This document shows positions 1 to 6,370 of a stretch of 10,023 nucleotides of DNA, one piece after another. The notes beneath the pieces are model-generated. The model worked only from the letters and a program-made list of their open reading frames with translations, was not told the origin of the DNA and did not search any database. Where the stretch lies: contig NZ_JAGGKL010000021.1 of NCBI RefSeq assembly GCF_017873625.1, positions 1 through 10,023 on the forward strand, given 5' to 3'. Both the position numbers and the translations under genes were made by a program. This DNA is from Methanobacterium petrolearium (lineage in GTDB: Archaea; Methanobacteriota; Methanobacteria; Methanobacteriales; Methanobacteriaceae). The number at the start of each line of letters is the position of its first letter. The first letter of the stretch is position 1.

Positions 1-134
1 ATGTATTTGCCAAATTAAACAGTTTAAACCATGAATTCAATCCAATAAAAAATTTAAATATCCAAAGATCTAACAGATAATCGAAATTCTCTATAATAAT
101 AAATATTGATATCTAAAAAAGGAATGGATTTTTT
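1..134. other. AT-rich spacer downstream of mmp7
   Basis: No gene is visible. The minus strand carries a TTTTTT run (115-120) just after the mmp7 stop, a plausible oligo-T terminator. Farther left are a 13-base palindrome, TTAAACAGTTTAA (15-27), and an AAATTTAAATAT box (49-60) that could belong to a gene outside the window. Confidence 0.35.
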
Positions 135-1046
135 TTATATTATTGAAGTCTCAGGCAAGAGTTTCACCAGGATGTAATCGTACATCATAGATTTTTTAAT
201 CTCAGAAACATCTCCTAAACGGTAATCATCCACTTCTACCTCAGCAATCTCATCTTTGTACTGATCATAGTCCAGTTTAACTCTCACACCATCTAACTGA
301 CTTACTATAGGTGCAGGAGAATATATTTCCTCTACTGCAGGTACCTGGTTTTCAATTTCTGTCTTAACCAGTATGGAAGGCACAATTGGTGGATCATCCA
401 GCATCTCTTTTCTACGAGTATCAAGGATGTCCTCAACAACTTCAGCCAGGCTTCTGAGAGCCCTGATATCTTCGCCTCTTTTTAATCGACGTGGTATTCT
501 TCCCAATCCACTCACGTAGGCTGTAGCTCCAGGTATGTCCTCCACATCCATCTCGGGAGCACCAGTTACCACTACTGGGATGTCGATGTCTGAGAAAAGA
601 TGGGTTTTGTTCATTATGCATTCTCTGAAGCTTCCCAGGGCAAACACTGCCAGGTCATGTTCTTCAATGAGTCTTTTTTCATCCTCGGAAATGCGGGATA
701 TTCCCTTACCTGCTCCACGAGACAGGCCGATCATATTGTCCTTTGCCCCATAACGTCGGAGGTATTCTGAGATGTCACATGCAGAGTGGGGTAAGTGTTG
801 CCTGGCAAGTGTTGGTGATACAATGGCGATTTCTGTTCCTGCCATTGGTGCTCTTTTAATTTTTCCCAATAACTCCCTGGATTTTTCATCTACTTTTTCC
901 ACATCATCCAGGGGAACTGCCAGGGTCAGGACCAGATCCATCTGACTGGTGGTCTTCTGGAGTACAAAACCTCCCAGATCCTCAATAAGCTCCGTCATTT
1001 CTTCATGCTTGTGAACTCCACCGATATAAGTTAAGGTTTCATACAT
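135..1046 (-). CDS. mmp7: Methanogenesis marker protein 7 (MCR activation component)
   Basis: A 303-residue protein that I recognise as methanogenesis marker 7, found essentially only in methane-metabolising archaea. From established work, Mmp7 co-purifies with McrC, Mmp3, Mmp17 and the ATPase AtwA in the complex that reductively activates methyl-coenzyme M reductase in the cytoplasm. Visible here: an N-terminal segment (1-65) starting MYETLTYIGGVHKHEE, then a stretch at about 68-175 (AGTEIAIVSPTLARQHLPH, an LSRGAGKGIS motif at 108-117, a hydrophobic strand and PVVVTGAPEM) that resembles McrC in order and spacing, then a charged C-terminal region. No membrane segment or iron-sulfur cysteine cluster is seen. 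The ATG at 1046 has a GGAGA ribosome site seven bases upstream and overlaps the preceding gene by 16 bases, so translational coupling is likely. Family call is strong; the McrC relationship was judged by eye. Confidence 0.88.
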   Translation of the reverse strand: MYETLTYIGGVHKHEEMTELIEDLGGFVLQKTTSQMDLVLTLAVPLDDVEKVDEKSRELLGKIKRAPMAGTEIAIVSPTLARQHLPHSACDISEYLRRYGAKDNMIGLSRGAGKGISRISEDEKRLIEEHDLAVFALGSFRECIMNKTHLFSDIDIPVVVTGAPEMDVEDIPGATAYVSGLGRIPRRLKRGEDIRALRSLAEVVEDILDTRRKEMLDDPPIVPSILVKTEIENQVPAVEEIYSPAPIVSQLDGVRVKLDYDQYKDEIAEVEVDDYRLGDVSEIKKSMMYDYILVKLLPETSII

Positions 1047-1588
1047 AATCTCTTCTCCAGAATATGATATCGCAGTTGTGCTCTTTCCAGGGGATTTTTG
1101 GGGGCATTTTTATGGGAAGGAAGTTCCACAGCCCTGCTACCCATGAACTCTATTTCCTTCATGAAATCCTGGTTAAAGTCATCTTTCAGGTAGTCTGGAA
1201 AGACCACAAAGTCAGGTTCATCTTCTACCAGGACAAATCCCATATCTTCAACTATGTCTCTGATAAAATTTGAGTACACCTTAACTTTTATTTTTTTCCT
1301 TTCATCACACCCGTCCCCTTTAGGGTTACCATAGTTCAGATAATAAGCTTTAAATTCTCCAGTATCAAGTTTTTCCGTGCCTAAAACATTAGAAATTTTA
1401 TCAATGCTTTCATATATCTGTTTAAATGTGTTTAACTTTATTTTTAAGGCATGAATTTTTGTTTCTGTCTCAGAAAGAACAATGGCTAAATCAGCCCCTT
1501 CAAAATTGTTGTCGGTTTTTACTGTATATTCTAAAACACCAGCCAGTCTTACTACTTCCTGACACATAGGAGTGGTAAAAATATTCAT
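1031..1588 (-). CDS. Conserved methanogen protein of unknown function, operon partner of mmp7
   Basis: A 185-residue soluble protein that I do not recognise with certainty. It begins MNIFTTPMCQEVVRLAGV, followed by a strand-like ADLAIVLSETET, a helical middle, a lysine-rich patch (ERKKIKVKVYSNF), an acidic stretch (VLVEDEPDFVVFPDYLKDDF) and a basic, proline-containing tail. No membrane segment, nucleotide-binding loop or metal-binding cysteine cluster is visible. The ATG at 1588 is preferred over a GTG six bases upstream, because that GTG lies inside the ribosome site GAGGTG. The gene is first in a two-gene operon and its last codons overlap the start of mmp7. This suggests, by context only, a role in MCR activation or methanogenesis. 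It does not look like what I remember of Mmp17 or Mmp5. Confidence 0.75.
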   Translation of the reverse strand: MNIFTTPMCQEVVRLAGVLEYTVKTDNNFEGADLAIVLSETETKIHALKIKLNTFKQIYESIDKISNVLGTEKLDTGEFKAYYLNYGNPKGDGCDERKKIKVKVYSNFIRDIVEDMGFVLVEDEPDFVVFPDYLKDDFNQDFMKEIEFMGSRAVELPSHKNAPKNPLERAQLRYHILEKRLCMKP

Positions 1589-1591
1589 AAG

Positions 1592-1597
1592 CACCTC
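1592..1597 (-). promoter_or_regulatory. Ribosome binding site that sets the start of the mmp7-partner gene
   Basis: Read on the minus strand, GAGGTG is followed by a three-base spacer and ATG at 1588. It matches the archaeal anti-SD end (ATCACCTCC). The upstream in-frame GTG at 1594 overlaps this site and is therefore unlikely to be the start. Confidence 0.6.
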
Positions 1598-1678
1598 AAA
1601 TTTTTGTTAAAGTAACGATCTATAATTTACTAGATCTAATTTATCATCTTGCATTGTAAAATGTTATTGATAGAACCA

Positions 1679-1688
1679 TTTATATGAA
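1679..1688 (-). promoter_or_regulatory. Candidate TATA box for the mmp7 operon
   Basis: On the minus strand the sequence reads TTCATATAAATGG, a good archaeal TATA box. It would place transcription start near 1655 and give a leader of roughly 65 bases. It lies in the 261-base divergent spacer (1589-1849) between this operon and the TRAM gene. Weaker AT-rich boxes lie closer to the gene, so the assignment is tentative. Confidence 0.35.
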
Positions 1689-1786
1689 TTATAACATTAT
1701 TTGAAAAAAAGAATCTGGAAAGAGTTTAAAATCTCTAATTTAACCATTGAGTTCCTCTCATTAAGTTCTAAGAAGACTTACCAAAG

Positions 1787-1798
1787 ATTTAAATAATA
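1787..1798 (+). promoter_or_regulatory. Candidate TATA box for the TRAM-domain gene
   Basis: ATTTAAATAATA is close to the archaeal TATA consensus. It lies about 55 bases before the GTG start, predicting initiation near 1820 and a leader of about 30 bases. An imperfect inverted repeat (1762-1780) sits directly upstream, on the BRE side. Confidence 0.5.
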
Positions 1799-1849
1799 AA
1801 TAAAATAAAAAAAGAACATAACAAGACTGTTTAATAGTGGTCTCGGGAT

Positions 1850-2074
1850 GTGAATGAATTGTTTGGTGCAGATGAAACTCCAAAAACAGCCCCTATAAAA
1901 GAAGGGGAAGAATACGAAGTCAAAATCGAGGATGTAGGTAAAGAAGGCGATGGAATCACACGAATTGAAGGTTTCGTGGTCTTTGTGCCTGAAACAAAGG
2001 TAGGTGAAGAGGTTAAAGTTCGGATAACCTCAGTTCGGAGAAGATTCGCTTTTGCCGAGAAAGTCCCGGAATAA
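1850..2074 (+). CDS. Single-domain TRAM RNA-binding protein
   Basis: A 74-residue protein made of almost nothing but a TRAM domain (about residues 16-74). It shows the typical VKIEDVGKEGDGITRIEGF and VVFVPETKVGEEVKVRITSV blocks, ending in a basic RRRFAFAEKV strand. TRAM is an OB-like beta-barrel that binds RNA. Free-standing archaeal versions, studied in cold-adapted methanogens (Methanolobus TRAM0076, Methanococcoides Ctr3), act as RNA chaperones in the manner of bacterial cold-shock proteins. Here it is therefore probably a cytoplasmic RNA chaperone, although its targets cannot be read from the sequence. The start is GTG at 1850: no in-frame ATG fits, and an ATG two bases earlier runs straight into a stop. 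The ribosome site is poor. The first 15 residues, including a short acidic stretch, precede the barrel. Confidence 0.88.
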   Translation: MNELFGADETPKTAPIKEGEEYEVKIEDVGKEGDGITRIEGFVVFVPETKVGEEVKVRITSVRRRFAFAEKVPE

Positions 2075-2088
2075 AAAAATAACAAAAA

Positions 2089-2099
2089 AATATTTATTT
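2089..2099 (+). promoter_or_regulatory. Candidate TATA box for comB in an A/T-rich spacer
   Basis: AATATTTATTT lies about 35 bases before the comB ATG, so transcription would start near 2120 with a very short leader. The 56-base spacer also carries T-runs (2097-2101, 2116-2121) that could end the TRAM transcript. Read-through from the TRAM gene into comB is equally possible. Confidence 0.3.
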
Positions 2100-2130
2100 T
2101 TCACTCTTATTATCTATTTTTGGTGTACAA

Positions 2131-2799
2131 ATGCAGGTTTCCTTAAGTTTAGAGAGATCATTTTCCCATGATGTTGCTATAATGGTGGATGTTTTGCGCG
2201 CCAGTACCACCATCACTATTGCCCTGGAAAAAATTCCCTATGTTATCCCTACACTGGAAATAGAAGAAGCACTGGTTATGGCACCGAAACATCAGGCGTT
2301 CCTAGCCGGTGAAAGAGATGGTGCAACCATTGAAGGATTTGACACTGGTAACTCACCACTGGAAATCCAGAAATTAAGTGGTAACACCCTGATTATCACC
2401 ACAACTAATGGAACCCGAATTTTAAAAGGGATCAAAGGCCGTGCATTTATAGGTTCATTTATAAATGCCAGGGCAGTTGCCCAAAAAGCCAGTAACATTG
2501 CTTCAGAACATGTAGAAGTGGTTATGGCGGGAGTGAGAGGAAAATTCGCTATAGAAGATTTTTTAGGTGCTGGAGAAATAATTACCCATCTACAGGATCA
2601 TGAACTTGATGAAATGGCCCAATCAGCACTTTTAGCAGTTCAAAATCCAGAACTGGTTGATTATCATGTTAAAAACTCCCGGTCAGCACGCAAACTTCGA
2701 AAACTAGGATTTGGTGAAGATGTGGAATTCTGCCTCCAGCGTGATATCTCACAGATAGCTCCCCAATTTAAAGAGGGTATTATAAGAATTTCAGAATAA
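2131..2799 (+). CDS. comB: 2-phosphosulfolactate phosphatase (coenzyme M biosynthesis)
   Basis: ComB hydrolyses 2-phosphosulfolactate to sulfolactate (EC 3.1.3.71), the second step of the PEP/sulfite route to coenzyme M, and is a Mg-dependent cytoplasmic enzyme. The 222-residue length is normal for the family. Recognisable blocks are DVLRASTTI (20-28), GERDG (60-64), GFDTGNSP (69-76), TTTNGTR (90-96) and GKFAIEDFLGAGEII in the second half. The ATG at 2131 has a GGTG ribosome site five bases upstream. The gene lies three genes from mmp7, on the opposite strand. Coenzyme M supply and MCR activation serve the same last step of methanogenesis, although the two genes cannot share a transcript. The following spacer begins with a TTTTT run (2816-2820), a plausible archaeal stop signal. 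Confidence 0.93.
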   Translation: MQVSLSLERSFSHDVAIMVDVLRASTTITIALEKIPYVIPTLEIEEALVMAPKHQAFLAGERDGATIEGFDTGNSPLEIQKLSGNTLIITTTNGTRILKGIKGRAFIGSFINARAVAQKASNIASEHVEVVMAGVRGKFAIEDFLGAGEIITHLQDHELDEMAQSALLAVQNPELVDYHVKNSRSARKLRKLGFGEDVEFCLQRDISQIAPQFKEGIIRISE

Positions 2800-2851
2800 C
2801 TGAAAAATAACAAGCTTTTTATAAAGTCATTATATAAGGCATATAATCAAA

Positions 2852-2861
2852 ATTTATAAAA
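2852..2861 (+). promoter_or_regulatory. Candidate TATA box for the TraB-family gene
   Basis: ATTTATAAAA in the 113-base spacer after comB is a near-consensus archaeal TATA box about 52 bases upstream of the ATG. Initiation would fall near 2885. The ribosome site GTGAT (2905-2909) follows, three bases before the start codon. Confidence 0.5.
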
Positions 2862-2912
2862 CTATACAAATAAATCTAGTTTCATAGTTTTCAGTTTAAT
2901 TAGAGTGATTTA

Positions 2913-4070
2913 ATGGCACCTGACAATCTAAAAATCATCGGTACAGCCCATGTATCTGAAAAAAGTGTTGAAGAAGTAAGAAACACTATTTTGGAATCAA
3001 AACCAGATGTTGTGGCAGTGGAACTTGATGCTGCCCGTTATCAGAACTTGTTAAATGAAAAAAACGGCGTCCAGACTGATAAAGAGATAAAGATAAGGGA
3101 AATCTTAAAAGGGAATAATTTAACCATGTTTTTGGTTAGTGGGTTTCTCAGCTATTTCCAGAAAAAGATTGGAGAAGAAGTGGGAGTTAAACCCGGTTCA
3201 GAGATGCTGGCTGCAGCCGAAGCTGCCCAAGAAGCAGGAGCCAGGGTGGCACTCATTGACCGGGACATTCAAATAACCCTTAAACGGGCCTTAAATCATA
3301 TGACCTTCTGGGAAAAGGCCAAATTTGTGTATAGTATCATTGCATCATTTTTCACAGATGATGAAGCAATTGAAGACATTGAAAGCATAAAAGAGGGTGA
3401 TGCACTGGAAGAAGTAATGGGCTACTTCCAGGAGATGTCCCCCCACGCCTACGAAGTTCTGGTAAAAGAAAGGGATGCTTACATGGCCAGGATGCTCCTG
3501 GATCTTGATGGAGATGTGGTGGCAGTAGTGGGTGCAGGCCACAAAGAGGGAATCAGGGAGAAAATGGAACATCCCGAGGAAATACCTCCACTTCACCAGC
3601 TTTTAGAATTGAAAAAACAAAAAATAACAGTTACTAATGTTATTCTATTTGCCCTCCCTGCATCATTCATCATAATATTTGCAGCTGCCCTAATAAATGG
3701 CATCAACATCCAAGGGGGACTCCTGTACTTTGTCCTGCTCACTGGTGGCCTTGCATTTCTGGGCTCATTACTGGCAGGATCAAAAATTCCTTCAGCCATA
3801 ACCGCATTCTTGGTAGCCCCAATAACCTCCATACACCCCCTTCTGGCTGCTGGTTGGTTTGCAGGGATAGTGGAAGCAAAACTACGAGGGGTATCCATGG
3901 ATGATCTTTCCGATCTATCCAAAACTGAAAGTTTACGTGATCTCTGGAATAATAATCTCTTCAGAATCCTTTTAGTGGTGGTGGGGGCCAACATTGGATG
4001 CAGTATTGGAACATTCCTTTCCATACCTAACGTTCTTTTACCCTTAATCAACCAGTTAATGGGTTTATAA
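2913..4070 (+). CDS. TraB/PrgY/GumN-family membrane protein
   Basis: A 385-residue protein of the archaeal TraB family. The soluble N-terminal part (1-235) carries the conserved GTAHVS (10-15), VAVELD (34-39), LIDRD (114-118), VLVKERDAYMARML (182-195) and GAGHKEGI (207-214) blocks. In the TIKI/TraB/EreA superfamily these histidines and acidic residues are proposed to form a metal-binding hydrolase-like site. About four membrane helices follow (roughly 241-262, 268-288, 294-320, 354-383), so the N-terminal domain is probably membrane-anchored. Bacterial PrgY/TraB restrain peptide pheromone activity; the archaeal function is unknown, and a membrane-linked peptidase or peptide-binding role is only inference. 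No signal peptide is seen. The start at 2913 is supported by GTGAT just upstream. Length and motif set look complete. Confidence 0.87.
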   Translation: MAPDNLKIIGTAHVSEKSVEEVRNTILESKPDVVAVELDAARYQNLLNEKNGVQTDKEIKIREILKGNNLTMFLVSGFLSYFQKKIGEEVGVKPGSEMLAAAEAAQEAGARVALIDRDIQITLKRALNHMTFWEKAKFVYSIIASFFTDDEAIEDIESIKEGDALEEVMGYFQEMSPHAYEVLVKERDAYMARMLLDLDGDVVAVVGAGHKEGIREKMEHPEEIPPLHQLLELKKQKITVTNVILFALPASFIIIFAAALINGINIQGGLLYFVLLTGGLAFLGSLLAGSKIPSAITAFLVAPITSIHPLLAAGWFAGIVEAKLRGVSMDDLSDLSKTESLRDLWNNNLFRILLVVVGANIGCSIGTFLSIPNVLLPLINQLMGL

Positions 4071-4166
4071 GATTTATAAAATGGATCATGGTAATATGGG
4101 AATTGAATGATGTAGGGGGAATGTTTTAATTAATTAGAAAAAACCCCAGTTTAATGAGTTGGTTAA

Positions 4167-4385
4167 ATGTATTTGATATTCAGATGTGACTGTGGGCGGG
4201 CAGTATACGCCAAAGAGAGTGTGAAGCGTAAAAAATGTGTTTGTGGTAAAAATTTAAAGGTCTCTGAAAGGCGAATCCTGGCCAAAACTCAAGATCCACA
4301 AGAAGCCTCAAAGAAGGTGCAGGAACTTCAGGAAGAAAAGTATGGTGAAGCAATTTTCACCACTGCAGATAAGATCAAACGGTAA
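4167..4385 (+). CDS. DUF1922 zinc-ribbon-like small protein (MTH1184 type)
   Basis: A 72-residue protein that strongly resembles M. thermautotrophicus MTH1184, whose solution structure is known (DUF1922). The N-terminus has two CxC pairs, Cys7/Cys9 (FRCDCGRA) and Cys24/Cys26 (KCVCGK), forming a compact probable metal-binding knuckle. A basic segment and a short helix (DPQEASKKVQELQEEKYG) follow. The family has no assigned function; a nucleic-acid- or protein-binding role is only a guess from the basic zinc-ribbon look. The ATG at 4167 aligns with the MYIIFRCDCG start of the relative. No strong ribosome site is visible (GGTT only). A possible TATA box (TTTATAAAAT, 4073-4082) sits right after the traB stop, and the leader holds a weak GC-clamped hairpin at 4117-4147. 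Confidence 0.87.
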   Translation: MYLIFRCDCGRAVYAKESVKRKKCVCGKNLKVSERRILAKTQDPQEASKKVQELQEEKYGEAIFTTADKIKR

Positions 4386-4459
4386 CAATATCTAATAAAA
4401 TACATGAACTATACTAAGGGAGATATGGTGATTATGTGGGTTGGGAGGAGTTAGATTTT

Positions 4460-4485
4460 AAAACTCAAACAGTAATTGAGTTTTT
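4460..4485 (+). terminator. Hairpin with T-run, probable terminator or RNA element
   Basis: AAAACTCAA (4460-4468) and TTGAGTTTT (4476-4484) form a perfect 9-bp stem with a 7-base loop and a five-T run. The element is 75 bases after the DUF1922 stop. Archaea mostly terminate at oligo-T without hairpins, so it may instead be a processing or stability element. The stem also reads on the other strand, but the T-run favours plus. Confidence 0.45.
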
Positions 4486-4644
4486 ATTGACAACCATCCC
4501 CGTTTTATCGTTTATCCTCCCTATTTACAACAGTTTAATTGGTCCACCCACCTGGGACTATCCCATACCCTAATTATCAACTATAACATCAATATTATCA
4601 ATTAACCACTTTTTTATTTCTATTTTAGGCATATTAATTAAAAG

Positions 4645-4655
4645 GATTAAATAAT
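4645..4655 (+). promoter_or_regulatory. Candidate promoter of the GTPase gene
   Basis: GATTAAATAAT, preceded by purine-rich AAAAG (BRE-like), lies about 50 bases upstream of the ATG at 4703. Initiation would be near 4680. The ribosome site is weak (AGGT at 4693-4696). Confidence 0.4.
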
Positions 4656-4702
4656 CATATAGGAAGATAAAAAGACTCATTAATAAAACATCAGGTTTAA
4701 TT

Positions 4703-6295
4703 ATGAGTGGTAAAAATTTCGCAAAACTCACTCAAGCCGGTGAGAGAAAAAACATAGAATTCAAAGAAAACCTTAATTCTAAAACTCATCTTTTCACTGA
4801 GCGTAAACAACAACTGGCATCCCAGATGAAGTATCGTCTGGAGAGGGGGTATGGTGAAGCTATTTATTTTATAGGAGTTGACGATAATGGTCAACTACTG
4901 GGACTCACCCAACCAGAGATGAATGAATCACTACACGTTCTGGGTGAACTTGCCCACGAAATAAACTCCAAAATCATGGATGTGGAAACCGAACCAGCAG
5001 GTAGAGGTGAAGTGGCAAAGGTGATCATCAGCCGCCAGCAAACCAACCAACCTGACCACCTGCTAATTGGAGTTGCCGGCCATGTAGATCATGGAAAAAG
5101 CACCCTGGTGGGAACATTAACCACCGGATCCCTTGACTCCGGTTCAGGAAGCACCAGAATCTTCCTGGATGTTCAAAAACATGAAATTGAACGGGGACTG
5201 TCTGCTGATCTTTCCTTTGCAGTTTACGGGTTCAGTGAGGGAGAAACTGTAAGGATTAAAAATCCTTTAAATAAGCGTGAAAAAGCTCTTTTAGTTGAAA
5301 AATGTGATAAACTTGTTTCCTTCGTTGACACTGTTGGCCATGAACCCTGGCTCCGCACTACCATCCGTGGTATTGTGGGACAGAAACTGAGTCATGGTTT
5401 ACTGGTAGTATCAGCTGATCAAGGACCAACACACATCACCAGGGAGCATTTAGGCATTATACTGGCCATGGACTTACCAGTCATCGTAGTGATAACTAAA
5501 ATTGACATGGTAAGCCCTGAAAGAATAAAAACAGTCCGTCAGGATATCTTTGACCTGTTGAAACTGGTGGGTCGAATACCATACATGGTAGAAAGTCCCA
5601 AAGATGCTGATTTTTTGACTGAAAACATGAACCACCACCTGGTACCAGTTATTAAAGCATCTCCTGTCACCGGTGAAGGTTTAGAAATTTTAGATCGGCT
5701 TTTTTCAGGTCTTAAAATCCCATCCTATGAGGAAGATTCTAAAAAACCGTTCATGATGTATATTGATAAGATATACTCAGTTGTTGGTGTGGGAACTGTG
5801 GTAAGCGGCACTATACGGCAGGGTACTGTTAAAAAAGGTGAAAAGCTGATTTTGGGCCCTTTTAGTTCTGGTGATTTTGTTCCAGTGAATGTCAGATCCA
5901 TAGAAATGCATCATTACCGTAAGGAGAATGCTAGTGTAGGGGAAGTGGTGGGTATTTCCATCACCGGAGTTGAAATGACTGAAATTAAAAGAGGCATGAT
6001 TATTTGTCATCCTGACTATAACCCCAGTGCAGTGCGAGAATTTGACGCAGATGTAGCCATACTGGTACACCCAACCACAATTAAAGAAGGTTATGAATGT
6101 ATAACCCACATAGAGACCATAGCAGAAACCACCTGCTTTAAACCCATTGAAAATGAATATTTATCAGCCGGAGACACTGGTAAGATTAGAATGAGATTCA
6201 AATACCGTCCTTTTGCAATACGTGAAGGTCAAAAACTAATATTTAGAGAAGGGAAGAGTAAAGGAGTGGGCACTGTAACCCGCCTGGTCAGTTAA
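4703..6295 (+). CDS. GTPBP1-type translational GTPase
   Basis: A 530-residue archaeal member of the GTPBP1 family (COG5258), related to EF-Tu/eEF1A. G motifs: GHVDHGKST (126-134), DTVGHE (209-214, His213 at the catalytic EF-Tu position), TKID (265-268, in place of NKxD) and SPVTGE (320-325). Beta-barrel domains follow, with GVGTVVSGTI and VKKGEKLILGP in domain 2 and the C-terminal KGVGTVTRLV strand. Residues 1-110 form a separate N-terminal domain with IEFKE (18-22) and a GEAIYFIGVDDNGQLLGL strand pair (51-68) that looks like AlbA_2/Schlafen domains. Eukaryotic GTPBP1 can deliver aminoacyl-tRNA and is linked to mRNA turnover; the archaeal role is unsettled. Length and domain order look complete. 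The gene is flanked by long spacers and is likely monocistronic. Confidence 0.9.
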   Translation: MSGKNFAKLTQAGERKNIEFKENLNSKTHLFTERKQQLASQMKYRLERGYGEAIYFIGVDDNGQLLGLTQPEMNESLHVLGELAHEINSKIMDVETEPAGRGEVAKVIISRQQTNQPDHLLIGVAGHVDHGKSTLVGTLTTGSLDSGSGSTRIFLDVQKHEIERGLSADLSFAVYGFSEGETVRIKNPLNKREKALLVEKCDKLVSFVDTVGHEPWLRTTIRGIVGQKLSHGLLVVSADQGPTHITREHLGIILAMDLPVIVVITKIDMVSPERIKTVRQDIFDLLKLVGRIPYMVESPKDADFLTENMNHHLVPVIKASPVTGEGLEILDRLFSGLKIPSYEEDSKKPFMMYIDKIYSVVGVGTVVSGTIRQGTVKKGEKLILGPFSSGDFVPVNVRSIEMHHYRKENASVGEVVGISITGVEMTEIKRGMIICHPDYNPSAVREFDADVAILVHPTTIKEGYECITHIETIAETTCFKPIENEYLSAGDTGKIRMRFKYRPFAIREGQKLIFREGKSKGVGTVTRLVS

Positions 6296-6299
6296 TCGT

Positions 6300-6350
6300 G
6301 TTGATCTTTTTTCTTATTTTATTTTCATATCATTGTTATTTTTTTTGTAT
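6300..6350 (+). terminator. Oligo-T terminator after the GTPase gene
   Basis: The 75-base convergent spacer carries T6 (6307-6312), further T4 runs and T8 (6339-6346) on the plus strand, with no hairpin. This is the usual archaeal termination pattern. No comparable T-run serves the opposing thiolase gene, whose stop lies at 6371. Confidence 0.65.
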
Positions 6351-6370
6351 TCTATTATCCCGGTTATTAT

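Larger units (their letters stand above)
4386..4702 (+). other. 317-base gene-free spacer with structured elements
   Basis: No convincing gene or tRNA is seen here. The first half holds a purine-rich stretch (GGGAGATATGG, GGGAGGAG), a perfect 9-bp hairpin at 4460-4484 and a pyrimidine-rich stretch containing TCCTCCC (4515-4521) that could pair with GGGAGGA (4443-4449) around the hairpin. The second half is AT-rich, with short ATCAA-type repeats (about 4576-4605), and ends in the probable promoter of the GTPase gene. The spacer is long for this window, where most gaps are under 120 bases. Confidence 0.6.

Noticed and set aside
535..753. Plus-strand open frame of 72 codons inside mmp7
   Set aside because: Lies wholly opposite a well-supported gene, has low-complexity serine/arginine composition and no recognisable domain or ribosome site.
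3593..4051. Minus-strand open frame of 152 codons opposite the TraB-family gene
   Set aside because: Antisense to the membrane-helix region; its composition is the mirror of hydrophobic codons and shows no family motif.
4576..4605. Short ATCAA-type repeats, considered as a repeat array or regulator site
   Set aside because: Units are too short and irregular, in AT-rich DNA where such repeats arise by chance; not a CRISPR or iteron array.
5777..6109. Minus-strand open frame of 110 codons opposite the GTPase
   Set aside because: Rich in histidine, tyrosine and phenylalanine as expected for antisense of a coding region; the GTPase reading is unambiguous here.
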